Below, piece after piece: positions 26,556-36,198 of a stretch of 64,000 nt of DNA. The notes beneath the pieces were generated by a model. The model did no database searches. It saw nothing but the letters and a program-made list of their open reading frames with translations, and was not told the origin of the DNA. A program made the translations under genes and the position numbers. The stretch lies in the NCBI GenBank assembly GCA_030447245.1, contig JAUJPG010000001.1:84338-148337 (forward strand), given 5' to 3'. Position 1 is the stretch's first letter; the number at the start of each line of letters is the position of its first letter. The DNA comes from Chloroflexota bacterium (GTDB lineage Bacteria; Chloroflexota; UBA6077; JACCZL01).

Positions 26556-27607
26556 ACAACGAGCAGCTCTTCAATCGCCACGTCCCGAAGCAGCTGCCCG
26601 CGCTCGCGGAGCCGGGACTCGACAAACCGGAACCGCTCGGCCACGCGGGCGTTCGCGCCGCGAAGCGACTCCTCGGCGTCCGCCCCCAGGTCGAGGCCGA
26701 GCCGAGCCAGGATGAACAGGACGTCCCCAAGCTCGGCTTCCGCTGCAGAGGGATCAGGTGCGTCGCGGAGCTCGGCCAGCTCCTCGGCCAACTTCGCCTG
26801 AACACTGCCTCCATCGGGCCAGTCGAAGCCAACTTTCTTGAGGCGCTTCTGGACTTCCTGTGCGGCCACCAGCGCCGGCAGGCTGCGTGGCATGCCGTCG
26901 AGCACGGACGTCCGGTCGGCCTTTTCAACGGCCTTGAGCTCGTCCCAGTTACGCTCGACCTCGGCCGCGCCGGTCACGGTAAGATCGCCGAACACATGTG
27001 GGTGGCGGCGAATCAGCTTGGCCGAGATCTGCTGGGCAACGTCGTTGAGCGTGAATTGCCCATCCTCATCGGCCAGTTCCGACTGGAGGACCACCTGTAG
27101 CAGCAAGTCACCGAGTTCGTCGGCCAACTCGTTCGGATCGCCCCCGCGGATTGCATCCGCTACCTCGTATGCTTCCTCCAGAACATGAGGAAGCAGCGAC
27201 GCATGGGTTTGCTTGGCATCCCAGGGACACCCGCCGGGGGCGCGGAGCCGGTGGACGACCTGGCGCAAGCCGTGTAGGCTCCGCTTGGCGGCCTCGGGTG
27301 CCAGGGGCGGCAGGTACAAGGCATCGGCTGGCGGCACCCGTGGATTCAATGCGCCGATCGTGGTTCGTCGAGGGAGTACGTTCGCCCCAAGTTGCCAGAC
27401 GGCGTCCTCCGCAACGAACGCGTGCCCCACCTGAACAAGCACCCGCTCCCAGTTTGCCGCGTGCAGGTCGAAGATCAAGGTCGGGACGAGCGGGTTCGGT
27501 TCAAACGGTGCGCTGGCCGCCATCACCTGGAGCGAGCCGTCCGGCTGGTCACTGTCAGGTAGCGAGCAGAGAAGCGCCGATAGTCGAGCGAGGTTGATGG
27601 GATTCAA
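26522..27607 (-). CDS. mazG: Nucleoside triphosphate pyrophosphohydrolase MazG
   Basis: A 361-residue product with two MazG domains. The first begins LRQVVHRLRAPGGCPWDAKQTHASLLPHVLEEAYEV with the metal-binding ELADELGDLLLQVVL. The second has FDWPDGGSVQAKLAEELAEL and AEAELGDVLFILARL. It hydrolyses NTPs to NMPs and clears damaged or alarmone nucleotides. The first 110 residues resemble a worn tetrapyrrole-methylase part as in YabN, without a binding motif that I can see. TTG 27607 is chosen because its TTGA overlaps the stop of the preceding gene, like an ATGA coupling site. Confidence 0.88.
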   Translation of the reverse strand: MNPINLARLSALLCSLPDSDQPDGSLQVMAASAPFEPNPLVPTLIFDLHAANWERVLVQVGHAFVAEDAVWQLGANVLPRRTTIGALNPRVPPADALYLPPLAPEAAKRSLHGLRQVVHRLRAPGGCPWDAKQTHASLLPHVLEEAYEVADAIRGGDPNELADELGDLLLQVVLQSELADEDGQFTLNDVAQQISAKLIRRHPHVFGDLTVTGAAEVERNWDELKAVEKADRTSVLDGMPRSLPALVAAQEVQKRLKKVGFDWPDGGSVQAKLAEELAELRDAPDPSAAEAELGDVLFILARLGLDLGADAEESLRGANARVAERFRFVESRLRERGQLLRDVAIEELLVVWDEAKTAEAH

Positions 27608-27816
27608 GAAGAGCAGGCGCAGCCGCCCCCGCCGCCGCAGCAACCGCCGCCACGGCTCGGCGCACTGTCCACTCCAAGCAGGGAGATTGTCGACAACTGC
27701 TTGTCAGAGCGGCCGCCGCACTCCGGGCACGGCGACGGCTCTCCGTTAGCGGACATCGGCACGAGCTTCTCGAATGTGCTCGCGCACTCCACGCAATGGT
27801 ACTCGTACACTGGCAT
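27604..27816 (-). CDS. FmdB-type zinc-ribbon protein
   Basis: A 70-residue protein starting MPVYEYHCVECASTFEKLV, the signature of the FmdB/CxxC regulatory-protein family, with a second CPEC knuckle. The C-terminal tail is rich in Gly and Cys (GGGCCGGGGGCACSS), which could bind extra metal. ATG 27816 is chosen because the family starts at MPVYEY; an upstream in-frame ATG adds unrelated residues. It leads mazG with a TTGA stop/start overlap. Confidence 0.85.
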   Translation of the reverse strand: MPVYEYHCVECASTFEKLVPMSANGEPSPCPECGGRSDKQLSTISLLGVDSAPSRGGGCCGGGGGCACSS

Positions 27817-27906
27817 AATGGCCTCTCGTTCCGGCTTCACGACGGATTGTAGGAACGAGTCCGCCGCCAGGACAACTCGGCCGCGGCACAAGTCGACGGG
27901 GCAGGT

Positions 27907-29343
27907 ATGAAGGACCTCACCGACCGCGCGCTGGACGCCGCGACCGCAGCTGGGGCTAGATACGCCGACGTGCGGCTCGAGCGCCTCGAGCGTCAGGTGA
28001 TCGTCGTGAAGAACGGCCGGTCCGACGGCATTTCTGAAGGCGAAGAGGTCGGCTTCGGCGTCCGGGTGATTGCCGATGGTGCGTGGGGCTTCGCCGCCAG
28101 CTCACGGGTGGAGCCAGGCGAGATCGACCGCGTCGCGCGACTCGCGGTGCGGGTGGCTCGCGCGAGCGCGTCGACCTGGCGGCGGCCAGTCGACCTCGGC
28201 GAGCGGATTACGTCGATCGGCGCATACGCTACTCCGGTGCGGCAGGACCCGTTCGCCGTCTCGATCGACGACAAGCTCGCCGTCTTGTTGGCGGCGGACG
28301 CCGAGATGCGGTCGGAGCCCGAAATCGCCGTGAGCGAAGGATCATTTGAGTGCCAGCGGCTCCATAAGATCCTGGCCACTACTGAGGGGAGCTGGATCCA
28401 CCAGACGCTGGTCGAGACGGGCGGCGGGATCGAGGCCCTTGCCGTTGACGCGGACGATGCCCAGCGGCGGTCGTTCCCCAACAGCTTCGGACGCCACCAC
28501 GCCACCGCCGGGTACGAGCACTTCCTCGCGATGGATTTGCCTGGCAACGGACGACGGATCGCCGCGCAGGCCGCCCAGCTCCTCACGGCCAAACCGTGCC
28601 CCACTGAGGTCACCACCCTGGTTCTGGATCCGAGCCAGATCGCGCTGCAGGTGCACGAGTCATGCGGGCATCCGATCGAGCTGGACCGCGTCTTCGGCGA
28701 AGAGGCGAGCTACGCGGGGACGAGCTTCCTGACGCTCGACAAGCGGGGCGCATTCCGCTACGGCTCTGAGCACGTTACGATCGTTGCCGACGCGACGATC
28801 CTGGGCGGAATGGGCACGTTCGGCTTCGACGATGAAGGTGTGGCGGCCCAACGGACGACGATCGTCGAGCACGGACTCTTCAGGAACTACTTGTCGTCGC
28901 GTGAAACCGCCGCGAGGCTGGGGGAACCGAGCAATGGCACGATGCGCGCCGACGGCTGGAGCCGCATTCCGCTGGTTCGCATGACCAACGTCAACCTGGA
29001 GCCCGGCGACGTCTCGTTTGACGACCTCATTGCCGATACCGACCGCGGCATCTATGCGCAGACGAACAAGAGCTGGAGCATCGACGACCGTCGATTGAAC
29101 TTTCAGTTCGGGACCGAGATTGGCTGGGAAATCCGCAACGGCAAGCTCGGGGGGATGCTGAAGAATCTGACCTACACCGGGAGCACCCCGCGCTTCTGGG
29201 GATCGTGCGACGCTGTGTGCCGCGAGTGGTCGATGTGGGGGACGCCCAATTGCGGCAAGGGCCAGCCGTCTCAGACCGCCCACGTCGGCCACGGCGCCTC
29301 CGCGGGACGGTTCCGAGAGGTCCAGGTGGGTGTCGCGCGGTGA
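27907..29343 (+). CDS. tldD: Metalloprotease TldD
   Basis: The 478-residue TldD subunit of the TldD-TldE metalloprotease, which in E. coli processes microcin B17 and degrades CcdA. The zinc site HESCGH (H250, E251, H255) sits in a helix as expected, and TPNCGKGQP near the C-terminus supplies the conserved cysteine ligand region. The early KNGRSDGISEGEEVGFGVRVI segment is typical. The stop overlaps the GTG of the next gene (GTGA), so TldD and TldE are coupled. No peptide precursor is seen nearby. Confidence 0.94.
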   Translation: MKDLTDRALDAATAAGARYADVRLERLERQVIVVKNGRSDGISEGEEVGFGVRVIADGAWGFAASSRVEPGEIDRVARLAVRVARASASTWRRPVDLGERITSIGAYATPVRQDPFAVSIDDKLAVLLAADAEMRSEPEIAVSEGSFECQRLHKILATTEGSWIHQTLVETGGGIEALAVDADDAQRRSFPNSFGRHHATAGYEHFLAMDLPGNGRRIAAQAAQLLTAKPCPTEVTTLVLDPSQIALQVHESCGHPIELDRVFGEEASYAGTSFLTLDKRGAFRYGSEHVTIVADATILGGMGTFGFDDEGVAAQRTTIVEHGLFRNYLSSRETAARLGEPSNGTMRADGWSRIPLVRMTNVNLEPGDVSFDDLIADTDRGIYAQTNKSWSIDDRRLNFQFGTEIGWEIRNGKLGGMLKNLTYTGSTPRFWGSCDAVCREWSMWGTPNCGKGQPSQTAHVGHGASAGRFREVQVGVAR

Positions 29344-30677
29344 TCGACGCCGAGCACTTCAGGCGCTTGGCCGAACCCCTGCTGGCCAGTCCCGGCGCGG
29401 ACGAGACCGAGGTGGTGCTCATCGGCACTGACTCGTCCCTGACCAGATTCGCTAACTCGGCAATCCATCAGAACGTCGTCGAGCGAAACGCCGAGGTTCG
29501 GGTTCGAGCGGTAGTCGGCACGCGTGTCGGGGTCGCCACGACGAACGACCTGTCCGAGCGCTCGCTGGAGCGCGTCGCGCGCCGGGCCATTCAGTCTGCC
29601 TACCGACAACCAGACAATCCAGGGTTCCCAGGTCTGCCGGAGCCCTCTTTCGCGGCTCAGGTAGATGGCTTCCGTGCCGACACTGCCGAGTGCACCCCGG
29701 AACGTCGGGCTGAGATGGTGCGGGTGCTCTGCAACCTTGCCCGGGAGAAGACGCTCATGGCCTCTGGCGCACTGACCACGGAGTCAGCTGTACTCGGGGT
29801 GGCCAACTCTCGCGGGGTGTTCGCCCACCAGCCGACAAGCCGGGCGAACATCCTGACGGTCATGATGGACGACGAAGGCTCCGGGTATGCCGAGCGGAGC
29901 GACCGTAGCATCGACGCGATCGACGCCGAAGGCGCTGCTCGAGAGGCGATCGGCAACGCCGAACGAGGACGGGGGGCTATTTCACTCGAGCCGGGCAACT
30001 ATCCAGTCGTGCTCGGCGAGTACGCTGTCGCCGAGCTGCTGACCTATCTCGCATACATTGGCTTCGGTGCCTTGGCCTATCAGGAAGGAACGAGCTTCCT
30101 CCGCGGCAAGCTCGGTACGCCGATCGTCGACGAACGGATCTCAATCTGGGATGACGGCCGTGACGAGCGAGGGCTTCCGACCGGTTTCGACTTCGAGGGC
30201 GTTCCCAAGCAGCGCGTTGACCTCGTCGTACAGGGGGTGGCGATCGGCGTGGTCTACGATTCCGCCACGGCGGCGCGAGACGGCCGCGCTTCGACCGGTC
30301 ACGCACTGCCGGCGCCCAATCCATCTGGCCCGCTCCCGACCCACCTCCAGATGGGGGCCGGCGAGACCCCGAAGGCCGAACTGGGGCGGGACATCCAGCG
30401 TGGGCTGTGGATCAGTCGCTTTCACTATGTCAACGTCGTCAAGTCGGAATCGGCGGTTCTGACCGGGCTCACCCGCGATGGGACGTTCCTCATCGAGAAC
30501 GGCGAGATCGGCCGCCCGGTGAAGAATCTGAGGTTTACGCAGGCCGTGCTCGACGCCTGGGTGGGGCTCGGCGCGCTTGGCTCGGAGCGCGCGCTCGTCG
30601 AGAGCTGGGGTGGCGCGGTCCTGGTGCCCGCCATGCGTCTGGAAGCGTTCTCGTTCACCGGCGTAAGTGAGACGTGA
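29340..30677 (+). CDS. pmbA: TldE/PmbA-family metalloprotease subunit
   Basis: A 445-residue partner of TldD, lacking the HExxxH motif as in other TldE proteins. It carries VRVRAVVGTRVGVATTNDLS, LGVANSRGVFAHQPTSRA and a C-terminal segment NLRFTQAVLDAW. GTG 29340 overlaps the tldD stop. The stop itself overlaps the GTG start of rnc, making a three-gene coupled run. As in other cases, the heterodimer would act on unfolded peptides in the cytoplasm. Confidence 0.92.
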   Translation: MIDAEHFRRLAEPLLASPGADETEVVLIGTDSSLTRFANSAIHQNVVERNAEVRVRAVVGTRVGVATTNDLSERSLERVARRAIQSAYRQPDNPGFPGLPEPSFAAQVDGFRADTAECTPERRAEMVRVLCNLAREKTLMASGALTTESAVLGVANSRGVFAHQPTSRANILTVMMDDEGSGYAERSDRSIDAIDAEGAAREAIGNAERGRGAISLEPGNYPVVLGEYAVAELLTYLAYIGFGALAYQEGTSFLRGKLGTPIVDERISIWDDGRDERGLPTGFDFEGVPKQRVDLVVQGVAIGVVYDSATAARDGRASTGHALPAPNPSGPLPTHLQMGAGETPKAELGRDIQRGLWISRFHYVNVVKSESAVLTGLTRDGTFLIENGEIGRPVKNLRFTQAVLDAWVGLGALGSERALVESWGGAVLVPAMRLEAFSFTGVSET

Positions 30678-31552
30678 CCGAGGACGCAGCACGAGTGGCT
30701 GATGAGCACCGACCCGAGCTGGAGGATGATCCGCCGTTCGCATCGAGCGGCGACAATGGACCTCAGACGCACGATGTCTTGCACGTCGCCCGGCCGCCAT
30801 CGACCGGATCTGAGCCCGACCTGGATGAGCTAGAAGGTAGTCTCGGAGTGTCGTTCGCCAACCGCGCCCTGTTGCGACAGGCGCTGGTCCACAAGTCGCT
30901 GACGAACGAGCTCGAGCGCCCTGGGACCGATTCGAACGAGCGGCTCGAGTTCCTCGGAGACGCGGTCCTCGGCGCCGTCGTCGCGGAACAGCTGTACTGG
31001 CGCTTCCACGACCGCGACGAAGGCGAGTTGACGCTGCTGCGCTCGTCGCTGGTGCGGGCCTCGACGTTGGCCCGCTGGGCGCGGGCGCTCGAGCTCGGGC
31101 GATTTGTGCTGGTTGGGCGCGGCGAGGCTCGCGCCGGCGGACTGCAGCGCGACCCCCTGCTGGCAGGCGCGTTCGAAGCAGTCGTGGGCGCGGTGTACCT
31201 GGATCGCGGTTACCTGCGGGCGTCGGAGCTGATCCGCCGCTTCGTGGCGCCAGATATCGAAGCGCGCGCCGAAGGGTCAGTCCTGGATGCCAAGTCCAGG
31301 CTCCAACAGGTGAGTCAAGCACGGTTCGGCGTGACACCAACTTATGAGGTCCTGGAAGTGAGCGGATTGGGCCACGAGCCGATCTTCACCATTCGAGTCA
31401 CGGCTGGAGGCGGGATCGTCGCGACGGCTGAGGGGCGCAGTAAACAGACCGCGCAACAGGCTGCCGCGACCGAAGCGCTGGCGTGGATGGAGCGGGAGCT
31501 CGATCAAGATGCCGCGGCTGCCGCCGACTCCGAGCCGGCACCTGCCTGCTGA
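30674..31552 (+). CDS. rnc: Ribonuclease III
   Basis: Cytoplasmic double-strand RNA endonuclease for rRNA and mRNA processing. The 292-residue product has an N-terminal extension of about 50 acidic residues not usual in the family. The nuclease domain follows with the signature NERLEFLGDAVL (88-99) and a second acidic site in LAGAFEAVVGAVYLD. A dsRNA-binding domain covers about 205-275 (DAKSRLQQVSQARFGVTPTYEV, EGRSKQTAQQAAATEAL). GTG 30674 overlaps the pmbA stop; a start further in would shorten the extension. smc follows 109 bases later, a common pairing. Confidence 0.94.
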   Translation: MTEDAARVADEHRPELEDDPPFASSGDNGPQTHDVLHVARPPSTGSEPDLDELEGSLGVSFANRALLRQALVHKSLTNELERPGTDSNERLEFLGDAVLGAVVAEQLYWRFHDRDEGELTLLRSSLVRASTLARWARALELGRFVLVGRGEARAGGLQRDPLLAGAFEAVVGAVYLDRGYLRASELIRRFVAPDIEARAEGSVLDAKSRLQQVSQARFGVTPTYEVLEVSGLGHEPIFTIRVTAGGGIVATAEGRSKQTAQQAAATEALAWMERELDQDAAAAADSEPAPAC

Positions 31553-31661
31553 GGGTGCACTCTGAGCTACATCCGGATGCGCGGGGTCACAGTGGAACGA
31601 CCGTTGATTGTCAGAGTCAACCTGACCCGCGCTAGCTCGAGGGCGGGATGGTAGCTCACGG

Positions 31662-34600
31662 ATGTACCTGAAGCGCCTCGACCTCGTCGGCTTCAAGAGC
31701 TTCGCCACGCCCACGGCCTTGACGTTCGAGCCCGGCATCTCGGTGCTGTGCGGCCCCAATGGGTCGGGCAAGAGCAACGTCGCGGACGCGGTGCGTTGGG
31801 GCCTCGGCGAGCAGAGCGCGCGCGCGATTCGAGGGCGGCGGGGCGAAGACGTGATCTTCGTTGGCTCTCAGGACCGGCGGCCGCTCGGACTCTCCGAGGT
31901 CTCGCTCACGCTCGACAACGCCGAAGGGCGGATCCCGCTCGAGTACCAAGAGATCAAGATCACCCGTCGGCTCTATCGCTCGGGCGAGTCGGAGTACCTC
32001 ATCAACGGCTCCAGGATGCGTCTCAAGGACATCCACGACTGGCTCTTGCACGCGGCGCTCGATCCGGATTCGTACGTTGTCGTGGGACAGGGCTCTGTCG
32101 ACGAGTTGATCCTGCAGCGGCCGGAGGAGCGGCGCGTTGTCATCGAAAACGCGGCCGACATTCGGCGTCACCAGGCGCGGCTGGTCGAGGCTCGCGGTCG
32201 TGTCGCGGCGACGGAAGAGAATCTTTTCCGCTGTCGGGCGGTCGTCGCCGAGCTGGAGCCGCACGTCAAGCGACTCTCGGCCCAGGCCGCGCGTGCCGAG
32301 CGCTATGGGCGATTGCGCGACGAGCTGCTGGGGGTGGCTGCGGGGTGGTTCCGTTACGCGCTCCACGAAGCTCGCGGGGAGCTGACGGCGTCCCGCCGTC
32401 AGGTGGCCCTGGCGCGCGCGGAGAGCGACCGACTCGACGGTGAGCTGTCCGCTCTCGAAGCACAGGCCGGGGAGGCGGATCAGGCGGCCGCGGCCGCCGA
32501 ATGGGAGCTCGGCCGCGCCGAGCCCGAGCTCGCGGCAATGCTCGTCGAGCAGGCACGCCTTGCCACTGAGCAGGCCGTTGCCGTCGAGCGGAGCCGCGGG
32601 GCCGACGAGGCGGCCGCGGCCCTGCGTGACCAGGTGGTGGAGTTGAATCGTCGATCGGAGACGCTACGCACTCGGGTCGCCGACGCCCAGCGGGCGCTCG
32701 ACCGAGCGCGCCAGTCGCTATTTGGCGAGGAAGAAGCGCTTCGAGCAGATGAGGCTGAGTGCACTGCACGGGAAGGAGCGGCGCAGATCGCCGAAGAGGA
32801 GCTCGGGCGGGTCAACAACGCTATGGTCGAGTTGGACGCGCAAGCGCGCGCTTTCCACTTGGCGTTCGACGCCGCGGTGGATCGTGGTCGTCGGGCCGCG
32901 CGGGAGCAGGAGAAGGCGGGCGCGTCCGCCGCGGATTCCGAGGCCGCTCTCGCAGAGGCACTTCACACCTCCGAGCAGCTCGCTAGAGACGCTCACGATC
33001 GGCAGCAAGAGGCGCAGCACTTGCGGAGCGTTTTTCAGGAGCTCGGGACTCGGCGTGAGCTTGCGCGGAGTCGAATGAACGCGCTGCACACACGACAGCT
33101 TGCGCTCGTGGGCGAGCGACAGCAGGCCGAGATCACCATGCAGGCACTGATGGACCCGCCGGCAGGGGAGATAGGTGCAAGCGCTGATCTCGGCAGCGTG
33201 CCTGGTGCCCGGGGGTGGCTCGCGGCGGAGCTTGACGTGCCTGAACGGGCGCAGACGGCGGTGAGCGCGGTTCTTGGCGAAAGCGCCCGAGGTGTTGTGT
33301 TCGACACGCCGGTCGAACTAGCCAAGGGCCTATGCTTGCTCGCCGATACTGCAGGCCAGCAGACTCGGCTTGTTGCCCGGCAAGCGCATTTCGATACCGT
33401 CGAGCGGGCGGCTCGGGATTTCCAGCGCACCGCGCGTGAGCTGCTGAGGGGGACCGCCAATGAAGGCTTCGCCGAACAGCTGGTGTCGTGCGACCCGCTG
33501 CTCCAATCGATTCGGACGAGATATCTCGGTTTTGTCGTGGTGGCGTCCGATCTCACCGCGGCGGCCGAGATCGCGCGGAGGCTTGCCGCCCCGAGCCACG
33601 CTGCGGTTCCCTGGCAGGTAGTGACATTAGCGGGGCAGGTGGTGGCCTGGGACGGTGAGTGGCGCGTAGGCCGCGACCGTTCGACCGAGCGGCTGGTTGC
33701 CCGCAGGCGGCAGGTTGGCGAACTCGAGGCGACGGTGAGCCGGCTGAGCGCTGGTCTGACCGATCTCCAGGCCCGCATCGCTACCGCGGACCGAGAGCAA
33801 GCCAGCTTGGCCGACGAGGATTGGCGTGCGCGGCTGCAAATGGCCGAAGCCGACCGGCTGGAAGTGGAAGGCCGTCGAGCCGCCGAGCGGGCTGCCACCA
33901 ATGCGGATCGGCTAGCCCAGCAGATCGAGCTAGCGCGAGCTGCTGAGGCGAAGGCCGTAACCGAGTGGGAGCGTGCGAATAGCGAGGCCGCGGAGCTTGA
34001 GCATCGTCTGGGCTCGATCCAGACGGAGCGAGCGGCGCTCAGCGAGCGAATGGAGCGAGCGAACGCGGAAGTCGCCGCCAGCCGTTCGGCACGGGAGCAG
34101 CTCCGAATCACCCAGGCCGAGCGCCGCGCTCAAATGGCAGCCGCCATCTCGGCGCTTCAGAGTCAGGAACGACAAGTGGCCCGCGACCGCGACGAGCTGG
34201 CTGACCTGGAGCGCGCTGCGCTGGTAGCCGCGGACCGCGCCAAGGCCGAAACTGAGCGCGCCAAGAGCGAGCGCGACCATAGCGCTCAGCTTGTCGAGGA
34301 GAGTGCCCAGGTTGCTCGACGGCTCGCCACTGCCGAAGAGAGCGTCACCGAGCTGCGGGAGCGACGCCGCGCGGCCTCGCTACGGCGTTCGGACGTCGAG
34401 CGTGATGCGGCCCAGCTTCGGACGACGATTCGCGGGCAGCGCTCGGTCATAGAGGCTACGGCGCTGCGAGAAGGCCGTGCCGCGGATCGGGTCGAGCGCG
34501 TGCGCCGCGAGGCACAAGAGTTCGCGGAGGAGCGGGATGCCGCGGGCGAATCAGCGGGAGGGCAGCTGAGCCTTGGGCTGGGCGCAGCCCAGGGCGTAGA

Positions 34601-35300
34601 TGGGGGAGTTGCGGGGTCGGAGGCCACGCCTCCGGTCGATCCCGAGACCGTCCGGCGGCGGATGACCGCCCTCCGGCGCGAGCTACGCACAATCGGGCCG
34701 ATCAACGACAGCACACTGGCAGAGTTTGCCGAGCTACGCGATCGACATTGGTTTCTGTCGGAGCAGATCAGGGATCTGGAGGCGGTGCTGGTCGATCTAC
34801 GGTCGGCCATGATGGAGCTGGAGGGCTCGATGAAGGGTGCATTCAGCGATGCCTTTGGCCGCGTCAACGAGGCATTTAGCGAGTACTTCGGGCGGCTCTT
34901 CGGCGGAGGACACGCAGAGCTGGTCCTCACGCGGCCAGATGACGTGCTCGAGGCAGGGGTCGACATCGTGGCCCGGCCGCCGGGCAAGCGCCTCCAGCCG
35001 CTGGTCAGCCTGTCCGGAGGGGAGCGCGCGCTGACGATGGTGGCGCTGATCTTTGGGCTGCTGAAAACAAACCCGGCTCCGTTCTGCGTCCTGGACGAGG
35101 TCGACGCGGCACTTGACGACTCGAACGTCCTCCGCTTCGCGGACATGCTTCGAGAGTTGAGCGAACGGACCCAGTTCCTCATCGTCAGCCACAATCGGGC
35201 CACGATGGAGATCGCACGCGCGCTGTACGGCGTCTCGATGGACACCCGCGGCATCAGCACGGTCGTGTCACTGCGCCTGGCGCAGGAGGCGGCGAGGTGA
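31662..35300 (+). CDS. smc: Chromosome segregation ATPase SMC
   Basis: A full-length 1212-residue condensin ATPase. Walker A GPNGSGKSN (about 31-39) lies in the N-terminal head, followed by the Q-loop region and VVGQGSVDELILQRPEERR. Long coiled coils flank a hinge at about residues 500-660 (GARGWLAAELDVPERAQTAVSAVLG). The C-terminal head has LSGGERALTMVALIFGLL and Walker B FCVLDEVDAALDDSN. The reading frame is open without a break, which makes it a useful quality control against the frameshifted genes nearby. No scpA or scpB is in the window. Confidence 0.97.
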   Translation: MYLKRLDLVGFKSFATPTALTFEPGISVLCGPNGSGKSNVADAVRWGLGEQSARAIRGRRGEDVIFVGSQDRRPLGLSEVSLTLDNAEGRIPLEYQEIKITRRLYRSGESEYLINGSRMRLKDIHDWLLHAALDPDSYVVVGQGSVDELILQRPEERRVVIENAADIRRHQARLVEARGRVAATEENLFRCRAVVAELEPHVKRLSAQAARAERYGRLRDELLGVAAGWFRYALHEARGELTASRRQVALARAESDRLDGELSALEAQAGEADQAAAAAEWELGRAEPELAAMLVEQARLATEQAVAVERSRGADEAAAALRDQVVELNRRSETLRTRVADAQRALDRARQSLFGEEEALRADEAECTAREGAAQIAEEELGRVNNAMVELDAQARAFHLAFDAAVDRGRRAAREQEKAGASAADSEAALAEALHTSEQLARDAHDRQQEAQHLRSVFQELGTRRELARSRMNALHTRQLALVGERQQAEITMQALMDPPAGEIGASADLGSVPGARGWLAAELDVPERAQTAVSAVLGESARGVVFDTPVELAKGLCLLADTAGQQTRLVARQAHFDTVERAARDFQRTARELLRGTANEGFAEQLVSCDPLLQSIRTRYLGFVVVASDLTAAAEIARRLAAPSHAAVPWQVVTLAGQVVAWDGEWRVGRDRSTERLVARRRQVGELEATVSRLSAGLTDLQARIATADREQASLADEDWRARLQMAEADRLEVEGRRAAERAATNADRLAQQIELARAAEAKAVTEWERANSEAAELEHRLGSIQTERAALSERMERANAEVAASRSAREQLRITQAERRAQMAAAISALQSQERQVARDRDELADLERAALVAADRAKAETERAKSERDHSAQLVEESAQVARRLATAEESVTELRERRRAASLRRSDVERDAAQLRTTIRGQRSVIEATALREGRAADRVERVRREAQEFAEERDAAGESAGGQLSLGLGAAQGVDGGVAGSEATPPVDPETVRRRMTALRRELRTIGPINDSTLAEFAELRDRHWFLSEQIRDLEAVLVDLRSAMMELEGSMKGAFSDAFGRVNEAFSEYFGRLFGGGHAELVLTRPDDVLEAGVDIVARPPGKRLQPLVSLSGGERALTMVALIFGLLKTNPAPFCVLDEVDAALDDSNVLRFADMLRELSERTQFLIVSHNRATMEIARALYGVSMDTRGISTVVSLRLAQEAAR

Positions 35301-35331
35301 GCCCGCCATACGTATTCGCCTGATGACCCAT

Positions 35332-35433
35332 GCCGCGGAGTCTCGGAACCTGATGATCTTGCCGAGGTAGCAGGAACGCTGGGCCGCTTGGTTGGAGGCC
35401 AAGCGACGGGTACCACCCTTGACGCTCCGCGGC
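35332..35433. other. Potential structured leader between smc and the CBS gene
   Basis: A 9-base segment GCCGCGGAG (35332-35340) is exactly complementary to CTCCGCGGC (35425-35433), enclosing 84 bases. Inside, CGCTTGG and CCAAGCG (35385-35405) form a second perfect hairpin with a 7-base loop. It lies 80 bases before the CBS gene. It matches no RNA family that I know and could be a leader RNA, a terminator-like end or chance in GC-rich DNA. Confidence 0.35.
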
Positions 35434-35513
35434 CGAGCAATCATCATGCCGGCGGAGACGGCGCGCGCCTCGATCAACCCGTAGAGGCGATCGGTCGCTA
35501 CAGGAGGAGTCCC

Positions 35514-36182
35514 GTGAGTCGCGAAGAAGTAAAAGAACCGGGCCTGCGCCCGGAGGCCGAGATCAGGAGCGGGCAGGCGACTTTCACGCACTCCGTCCGA
35601 GGTGGCGAGATCGTCGTTGTCGCACCCTCGGAGACACCCGAGGAGGAGGCGATCGGCGCGTCGACGCGCATTCGCGGGACGCTGCGCCTAGACAATGAGC
35701 GCGTCTTGAGCTTCGAGATCGGGCGTGGGAGCACCAACGCGAGCTTCAGCGACGCGCCCGGCCAGCTTCCACCGCATCGGCCCGTGGGAGAGCCGGGCGC
35801 TCGGCCTCACATCGGCCGCGGGTTTGGCACGCGCGGCGTCACCGAGATCATGACACGGGATGTCCTGGTGGCCAGCCCGGACATGCTGGTCGAGGACGTT
35901 GCAAAGCTGCTGGCGTTCCACAACATCAGTGGGATGCCCGTCGAGGATGGGGTGGGCGAGCTGGTCGGGATCGTGAGTGAGGCCGACGTGATCGGTAAAC
36001 TGGGCGTGATCGTCGACGACGTAATGTCAACCGAGATCATTAGCGTGACCGAAGATACGCCGATCGAGGAGGTCGCCAAGATCATGACCGACCTCCGGAT
36101 ACGGCGGGTTCCGGTCCTGGCCGGGGGCAATCTGGTCGGCATCGTCAGTCGCGCCGACATTGTCCGCGCACTCGCCGGCTAG
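35514..36182 (+). CDS. Tandem CBS-domain protein
   Basis: A 222-residue protein. The first 100 residues form a polar, basic-acidic leader without a known fold. Two CBS domains follow: about 107-160 (VTEIMTRDVLVASPDMLVEDVAKLLAFHNISGMPV) and 163-222 (VDDVMSTEIISVTEDTPIEEVAKIMTDLRIRRVPVL). CBS pairs bind adenosyl nucleotides and act as energy sensors. GTG 35514 is chosen for the strong AGGAGGAG site just upstream. It stands alone and is convergent with ndk. Its target is unknown. Confidence 0.87.
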   Translation: MSREEVKEPGLRPEAEIRSGQATFTHSVRGGEIVVVAPSETPEEEAIGASTRIRGTLRLDNERVLSFEIGRGSTNASFSDAPGQLPPHRPVGEPGARPHIGRGFGTRGVTEIMTRDVLVASPDMLVEDVAKLLAFHNISGMPVEDGVGELVGIVSEADVIGKLGVIVDDVMSTEIISVTEDTPIEEVAKIMTDLRIRRVPVLAGGNLVGIVSRADIVRALAG

Positions 36183-36198
36183 GGACTTCTCCGACGGT

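Noticed and set aside
33035-34111. Long minus-strand ORF opposite smc (358 aa), and another at 34286-35440
   Set aside because: They have Ser/Arg/Ala-rich composition from antisense GC-rich DNA, with no family pattern; smc on the plus strand is certain.
35406-35424. T-box-like AAGGGTGGTACC on the minus strand
   Set aside because: No aminoacyl-tRNA synthetase or amino acid gene lies downstream on that strand, where smc is antisense; the specifier stem is not seen.
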